Positions 59,955 to 64,000 of a stretch of DNA of 64,000 nt are shown here, in pieces. The DNA is from Peptoniphilus ovalis (GTDB lineage: Bacteria > Bacillota > Clostridia > Tissierellales > Peptoniphilaceae). The stretch lies in assembly GCF_018919265.1 (NCBI RefSeq), contig NZ_JAHLQO010000001.1, positions 372,001 to 436,000 of the forward strand. The letters run 5' to 3'. The notes beneath the pieces were generated by a model. It did no database searches, had not been told where the DNA came from, and worked only from the letters and a program-made list of their open reading frames with translations. The position numbers and the translations under genes are program-made. Each line of letters starts with the position of its first letter. Within the stretch, counting starts at the first letter, position 1.

Positions 59955-60473
59955 TTAAAATTCGTTGTAGTGAACTTTTGAAGAGATGTCAAATTCTTCG
60001 TGATCTTTAGTTCCAGATTTTTTATATCCAATTGGAATTAAACAAGCTGCTCTGTATGGTTTTTTAACTCCGAAGTTTTCTTTGAAATATTCTTCATAGG
60101 AAATTTTACCAGCAGTGTTTCCTTCGACTACATTGATCCATGAAGTTGAAATGCCTTCTTCTTCGGCAAGAAGTTGAAGATATGCAGCAGTAAGAGATGC
60201 TTCTTCGACCCAAGTTTTGCAGATGTCAGTATTTGCAACTAGAATTACTATACATGGAGCTTCTTTTAAATATAGAGTTGCAAAGGAATCCATTTGTGAA
60301 AGCTCTTCGATTTTGTCCTTATCATCAACTACTATAAATTCAATTGGATGTGAGTTACCATTGCTTGGTCCCATTGAAGCATACATTAAAATTTCTTCAA
60401 GTAGCTTTCTATCTACTTCTTTATCTTTAAATTTTCTTACAGTTCTTCTTTTAAGAATTGTTTCTTTTAACAA
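59955..60473 (-). CDS. Nitroreductase family protein
   Basis: The 172-aa protein is a small FMN-dependent nitroreductase. The N-terminal RRTVRKFKDKEV and MGPSNGNSHPIEFIVVDD (residues about 31-48) are the FMN-binding signatures, and ISTSWINVVEGN carries the second flavin loop. TTG 60473 is favoured because GAGGTGAT lies just before it; an upstream GTG at 60482 is inside that site. Members reduce nitro compounds, quinones or flavins; substrate unknown. Confidence 0.88.
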   Translation of the reverse strand: MLKETILKRRTVRKFKDKEVDRKLLEEILMYASMGPSNGNSHPIEFIVVDDKDKIEELSQMDSFATLYLKEAPCIVILVANTDICKTWVEEASLTAAYLQLLAEEEGISTSWINVVEGNTAGKISYEEYFKENFGVKKPYRAACLIPIGYKKSGTKDHEEFDISSKVHYNEF

Positions 60474-60642
60474 ATTAATCACCTCGCTCTAATTTTATCA
60501 TAATAAATAGTTTATGGGAAACTTGAAAATATTTGCATAATAAGTTTTAGTTAAAATTGTACAAAAAATAAACAATAGAATAATGGGGGCTTCAGCTTAA
60601 ATTGAGATTAAAAATCTTTTTGAAAATATTTTCACAAAAGTA

Positions 60643-60671
60643 TTGACAAAAATTTTCTCTTGAATTACAAT
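60643..60671 (+). promoter_or_regulatory. Strong consensus promoter of a candidate small RNA
   Basis: TTGACA and TACAAT are exactly 17 bases apart. No start codon with a ribosome binding site follows before the terminator at 60712-60750. Confidence 0.8.
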
Positions 60672-60675
60672 ATAC

Positions 60676-60750
60676 ATGAAGTGAAAACTTCATCATCTTT
60701 TTTCTTCCCTTAGAGAACAGTTAGTATTACATATGCTGTTCTCTTTTTTT
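60676..60750 (+). ncRNA. Candidate ~70-nt small regulatory RNA
   Basis: From the promoter at 60643-60671 a transcript would begin near 60678. It contains a 7-bp hairpin with a GAAA tetraloop (ATGAAGT/ACTTCAT, 60676-60693), a 16-base unpaired pyrimidine linker ending UUCCCUU (60696-60711) and an intrinsic terminator (AGAGAACAG/CTGTTCTCT with seven T). No open frame is present. A UCCC-type linker is the seed of several Firmicute sRNAs that block ribosome binding sites. It could instead be an attenuated leader, but the next gene has its own -10 box. Confidence 0.6.
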
Positions 60751-60895
60751 GTGCAAAATTTTAAAAACATCTACTACATAAAGTATTATTTTAAAAATGG
60801 TATAAAAAAAGCACAATATGTCAGAAATATTACAAAGCTCTGCCTTTGTAACATAAACTTAAAATAGAATCTGTGTTAAATTTCTTTATATGAGA

Positions 60896-60901
60896 TATAA
60901 T
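60896..60901 (+). promoter_or_regulatory. Candidate -10 box of the SLH protein gene
   Basis: TATAAT lies 20 bases before the start codon; the ribosome binding site AAGGTGAT is directly between. The leader would be very short. Confidence 0.45.
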
Positions 60902-60920
60902 GAATGTGAAGGTGATAAGA

Positions 60921-61583
60921 ATGAATAAGTTGAAAAAGCTTTCATTGATCTTTATCTCCTCAACATTGATTTTAACAAATTCTGTATTTGCTAGGTCTTT
61001 TAGAGATTTAAGAGGCCATTGGTCAGAGTCATCAGTTGACTTTATAACTGAAAGAAATATTATGGCAGGTTATGAAGATGGCAGCTTTAGGCCAAATGAA
61101 AATATGACTAGAGCACAGTTCTACTCAGTTGTAAATAATTTAGCAGGTCTAGATAAAACTTATACAGTTACTTTCTCAGACGTATCTACATCAGATTGGT
61201 TTTATAATGATGTTGCAAAGGCAATTAAAGCAGGTTATATAACTCCAACAACTGGAAGATTAAATCCAAACAGAGAGATAACAAGAGAAGAAGTTGCAGA
61301 AATTCTAGTCTACATTTATTCAATACCTCAAAAGCCATCAGCTATTAATGAATTTTCTGATAGTAATTCTATCAAAGGTTCTGCGAGAGGCGCTGTAGGT
61401 GCTCTTGTAGATGCAGGGTTATTAAGAGGATATTCCGATGGGAATTTCCATCCAAGAAGATCAATTAGGAGATCCGAGGTGGCGACACTATTTAGATCTA
61501 TGATAACTAAGTATGACTATCCACAAAAGAAAAGCTTAAATAGTAGCAAAATTAAATTTGGAAGCAGGGAACTATACGAATAA
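60921..61583 (+). CDS. SLH-domain surface protein, 220 aa
   Basis: The product is a signal peptide (residues 1-25, ending SVFARS) followed by three SLH domains and little else: FRDLRGHWSESSVDFITERN, then YTVTFSDVSTSDWFYNDV, then INEFSDSNSIKGSARGAVGA, each with the TRAQ/TREE/RRSE helix. SLH triplets bind pyruvylated wall polymers. A protein that is only SLH may coat the wall or act as an anchor. ATG 60921 is chosen behind AAGGTGAT; an ATG at 60900 overlaps the -10 box. Its SLH part resembles that of the 5'-nucleotidase. Confidence 0.9.
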   Translation: MNKLKKLSLIFISSTLILTNSVFARSFRDLRGHWSESSVDFITERNIMAGYEDGSFRPNENMTRAQFYSVVNNLAGLDKTYTVTFSDVSTSDWFYNDVAKAIKAGYITPTTGRLNPNREITREEVAEILVYIYSIPQKPSAINEFSDSNSIKGSARGAVGALVDAGLLRGYSDGNFHPRRSIRRSEVATLFRSMITKYDYPQKKSLNSSKIKFGSRELYE

Positions 61584-61612
61584 GACAGGTTTTAATGCCT
61601 GTCTTATTTTTG
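61581..61612 (+). terminator. Intrinsic terminator of the SLH gene
   Basis: AAGACAGG and CCTGTCTT pair around TTTTAATG and are followed by ATTTTT. Confidence 0.88.
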
Positions 61613-61807
61613 TGTCTAAAATTATATACAATGTAAAATCTTGGTAAAGTATAAAAGATTATAAAAAATATTAATTTAATAGTGTTTAGAAAGTTCAAAA
61701 GCAGGATATGTATTTATTAAGTACAATTGTCAACACTTATATGATAATAAACCTTATAAAATTGCGACAACTTCTTAAAGTTTTTAAACTTAAGCAAAGA
61801 TTTTGTT

Positions 61808-61960
61808 ACCGCTGCGTGCCCTATGGGTATCCCTGTCAGGTTTGCTTTGGGACTGTCCCTATACTTCTGTTATCTTTGGTTTTTGTGCTTTTTTCAATGC
61901 TTTCTTTTTCCCAAAAACGGGGACGGTCCCTTTGTTGACTCGGTCAGGGACAGTCCCCTA
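61808..61960. repeat. REP-like repeat cluster
   Basis: GCTGCGTGCCCTATGGGTATCCC (about 61811) is the module of 36183, then TGTCAGG...GGGACTGTCCC, and ACGGGGACGGTCCCTTTGTTGAC plus GGTCAGGGACAGTCCCC (61918-61960) match 36398-36438. Open frames crossing it are not genes. The remaining 61613-61807 holds nothing I can identify. Confidence 0.75.
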
Positions 61961-62048
61961 AGCTATAAATTTAAAACATTTTTGCCAATAATTAACCAAC
62001 TTCTCGAGTGATAAGCAAAAAGGTCGGAGACGTTAAGAATTTTCACAT

Positions 62049-62074
62049 AAAAAGAGGGTTTCCCATCTTTTTTA
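62049..62074. terminator. Terminator of the acetamidase gene
   Basis: AAAAAGAGGG pairs with CCCATCTTTTTT with one mismatch around TTT. T runs exist on both strands; its natural use is for the minus-strand gene ending at 62072. Confidence 0.6.
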
Positions 62075-62944
62075 TCTCAATAAATCTTTTTTTATTTCCG
62101 CTCTCATAGTCACATTAGGATTTACTATCTGACAAGCCCTCACATCAACAGCAAGACTCATCAATATATAAGCATCTTCAAAACTCAGGCCCTTCTTATC
62201 CATAATTAACTCAGCCATATTTGCAAGTGAAAGATTTGTCGCTTCATCTATATTTTCTCTTGATGCAAGCATCATAAACTTATCATCAGTCTCAATCATT
62301 GGAGTTTTGTACTTAAAATCTTTAATAACCTCAACAACTACATCTACAGATCCGCTAATCTCTGCAGCAGCACCACTAATTTCTCCGTCACCCATAGCTG
62401 CGTGAAGGTCGCCAATTGCAAGTAGTGCTCCATCAACTTCAACTGGAAGGTAAAGCGTAACTCCTTCAGTGATTTCTTTGCAATCGAGGTTTCCGCCGTG
62501 GTCTCCAGGAGTGCCAGTGTTTACCGCTTCTCCTGCAGGTGCAGTTCCAATTACTCCTATCATTTTATTTATTGGAAATTCAATTCCTTGAAACTTTATC
62601 TTTTCATTTTCAACTTCAATTATTCTAGTCTTTGACTCACTTACTCTTTCTCCAAGTCTGCCAAAGCCAGGCTCAGCCACAGAAACTGCAGAACCCTTAA
62701 GATTAATTTTGTTAATAAAAACTTTTAGTACATCTCCAGCCTTTGCATCTTCAATATAAATTGGACCAGTGGCAGGATTTACTTTATTAAAATCAATACC
62801 GCCAAGTTTTTGATCCTCACTTGTCAAAGAACATGAGAAACAATCAAGAGTTTCAAAAACAATATTATCCCCAGACTTTGCTCTCGCAACGGGAGCATTA
62901 TTTTTATCCATTGCATAAATTACAGTGTTATTTTTAATAATCAT
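62072..62944 (-). CDS. Acetamidase/formamidase family protein
   Basis: The 290-aa protein matches the acetamidase/formamidase (FmdA-like) family, which hydrolyses short-chain amides to the acid and ammonia. Signatures are KVNPATGPIYIEDAKAGD, the metal-site GVIGTAPAGE, NTGTPGDHGGNLDCKEI and LAIGDLHAAMGDGEISGAA. The length fits the short bacterial form. AAGGAGTAGCT precedes ATG 62944. The next gene upstream ends about 60 bases away. Confidence 0.93.
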   Translation of the reverse strand: MIIKNNTVIYAMDKNNAPVARAKSGDNIVFETLDCFSCSLTSEDQKLGGIDFNKVNPATGPIYIEDAKAGDVLKVFINKINLKGSAVSVAEPGFGRLGERVSESKTRIIEVENEKIKFQGIEFPINKMIGVIGTAPAGEAVNTGTPGDHGGNLDCKEITEGVTLYLPVEVDGALLAIGDLHAAMGDGEISGAAAEISGSVDVVVEVIKDFKYKTPMIETDDKFMMLASRENIDEATNLSLANMAELIMDKKGLSFEDAYILMSLAVDVRACQIVNPNVTMRAEIKKDLLR

Positions 62945-63002
62945 AGCTACTCCTTTTTAAAATATTTTATCAATTATTTTTATCTATTATAACAAATATA
63001 AA

Positions 63003-63212
63003 TTAAAAGTTCTTAGATAAAGCTAATTTATCAATCCAAATGTAACCCATTACTAGAATAATAATAACTATTGCTGCAATAAAGATAATAGTTGAATATT
63101 CTGAAATAAAGGAATCTAAAGAAAATAAACTAGCCGCCAACACATTGACGGGCTTAAATATAAAAAACAATAAAAATATTTTAAAATTATTTGACAGTTT
63201 TTCCAATATCAC
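63003..63212 (-). CDS. Small membrane protein, 69 aa
   Basis: An unrecognised peptide with an N-terminal hydrophobic segment (about 10-28) and a second strong membrane helix (about 40-60, IIFIAAIVIIILVMGYIW). The start is GTG 63212, 12 bases after the HAD gene stop, with a weak GAAGATGAT ribosome binding site. Gene order supports it as a real distal gene of that operon, but the evidence is modest. Confidence 0.5.
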   Translation of the reverse strand: MILEKLSNNFKIFLLFFIFKPVNVLAASLFSLDSFISEYSTIIFIAAIVIIILVMGYIWIDKLALSKNF

Positions 63213-63224
63213 ATAATCATCTTC

Positions 63225-63905
63225 TCAAATGTATTTAAAAACTTCAGAAGGATTTTCAATGATGTGATCTGCATATTCCTCAAGCATTTCTCTACTTCCA
63301 GTTCCACAAGTTACTCCAAGTTTTTTTGTCCCATTTCCAAATAGCATATCCACTTTTGAGTCACCAATTACTATAATTTCTTCGTCTTTTAAATTATATT
63401 TTTCTTTAAAAACTTCAAGTGCCTCTGTGTCTGGTTTTTTCTTGTAAGTGTCTGCTGTTGCTATAAAATCAATGTATTCAGTAAACCCTAGAAAATCCAT
63501 TGCAAATTTAGTCTGTCTATAATTATCAGAAGTAAAAATTCCTATTAAAATACCTTTTTCTTTTAATTTCTTAAAAATGTCGATAACATCACAAGTGGTT
63601 TCAATTCTATCTTTATTGTTTTTATAGTAATTATAAATATAGTCATCAATTTCTATAAAAAGACTATTCGCATCCATGTCTAAATATTTTGAAAGAACTA
63701 CTGCGACATCGCCAATAGTTTCAGATGCAAGAATTGAATTTTCTTGAGCTTTTCTGTCTTCACCTACTCCAATATCTTGGAATAATTTTTTCTTTATAAT
63801 AGTATCTAAATTTTTATCTTCTAAATATTCGATTAAGGAATCAGTATAAATATTAGAAAACCTAAGAATTGTTCCGTCTTTGTCAAATAAAACTGCTTTA
63901 ATCAA
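63225..63905 (-). CDS. HAD-family phosphatase, phosphoglycolate phosphatase-like
   Basis: The 226-aa hydrolase has the HAD motifs: motif I LFDKDGTI (nucleophile Asp at about 8), motif II IGIFTSDN (about 113), motif III Lys in YKKKPDTEA (about 151) and motif IV VIGDSKVDML (about 176). The inserted helical cap between motifs I and II makes it a class I cap enzyme like Gph/PgmB. The substrate is not readable. The start is TTG 63905 behind GAGGAG. A TGATAGAAT-like extended -10 lies upstream. Confidence 0.9.
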   Translation of the reverse strand: MIKAVLFDKDGTILRFSNIYTDSLIEYLEDKNLDTIIKKKLFQDIGVGEDRKAQENSILASETIGDVAVVLSKYLDMDANSLFIEIDDYIYNYYKNNKDRIETTCDVIDIFKKLKEKGILIGIFTSDNYRQTKFAMDFLGFTEYIDFIATADTYKKKPDTEALEVFKEKYNLKDEEIIVIGDSKVDMLFGNGTKKLGVTCGTGSREMLEEYADHIIENPSEVFKYI

Positions 63906-64000
63906 ATTAACTCACTCCTCGAATTTATTCTATCACTAAGTGACACTTATTTAAAAAGTATATTTAAAAATTTAATAGACCTTATATAGATGAGGTAAAT

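Noticed and set aside
60712-60920. Attenuator leader of the SLH gene
   Set aside because: No alternative fold that would remove the terminator is visible, and the gene has its own -10 box at 60896. Kept only as an alternative.
61708-62011. Frames of 76 and 62 aa after the SLH gene
   Set aside because: They run through the REP-like cluster and lack a proper ribosome binding site.

Overview
The window is 64 kb of a very AT-rich Gram-positive chromosome. Ribosome binding sites are strong (AGGAGG or AAGGGGG), several genes start with TTG, and many genes end in short hairpin plus T-run terminators. The tig-clpP-clpX-lon-engB order, a long-form Hpf, SLH-domain surface proteins, DUF3793 and DUF1002 proteins and an NSS-type transporter all fit an anaerobic Firmicute. 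Peptoniphilaceae/Tissierellia relatives (Peptoniphilus or Anaerococcus type) are my best guess from gene content; no rRNA or tRNA is present to prove it.

Layout. 1-8.6 kb: a YjiH-type membrane protein cut by the left edge, a coupled pair (unknown 564-aa protein plus ArAE exporter), hpf, a lipoprotein, an MBL hydrolase, folP and pta. 8.6-15.8 kb: an MFS exporter and a Bce-type antimicrobial-peptide module (response regulator, kinase, ABC ATPase, ABC permease). An erythromycin-esterase-like gene lies inside the module, and a small hairpin element has duplicated the kinase terminator. 16-24.4 kb: core genes (proS, ydbC-like, tig, clpP, clpX, lon, engB). 24.5-36 kb: a DUF1002 protein, a copper operon (CopA with CopZ fused to its end, then CsoR) behind a CsoR-like operator, Fic, a zinc-ribbon/SH3 protein, a RIC-like protein, threonine aldolase, a CobD/HisC-like aminotransferase, a TraB protein and a frameshifted PatB-like gene.

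36-54 kb is an accessory region filled with mosaic intergenic repeats built from GGGACNGTCCC-type palindromes. It carries an NSS transporter and an unknown 107-aa gene behind a SAM-I/IV-type riboswitch, a complete type I restriction-modification system (hsdM-hsdS-hsdR), a DUF262/DUF1524/DUF4268 nuclease-like protein, a phospholipase-D-like protein, a two-domain BFD-type [2Fe-2S] protein, and a DinJ-type antitoxin whose YafQ-like toxin is cut off by a repeat block. 54-64 kb is more ordinary: alpha/beta hydrolase, an IclR regulator divergent from an FAH-family hydrolase, flavodoxin overlapping DUF3793 with a Fur-like palindrome upstream, an SLH-anchored 5'-nucleotidase, nitroreductase, a candidate ~70-nt small RNA, an SLH protein, acetamidase and a HAD phosphatase.

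The most interesting items are the riboswitch-controlled unknown gene beside an NSS transporter (a likely methionine-uptake unit), the orphan small-RNA unit with a UUCCCUU linker, the CopA-CopZ fusion whose linker encodes a ribosome binding site, and the repeat system with its insertion into a toxin gene. Start codons were chosen by ribosome binding site; individual positions read by eye may be off by a base.
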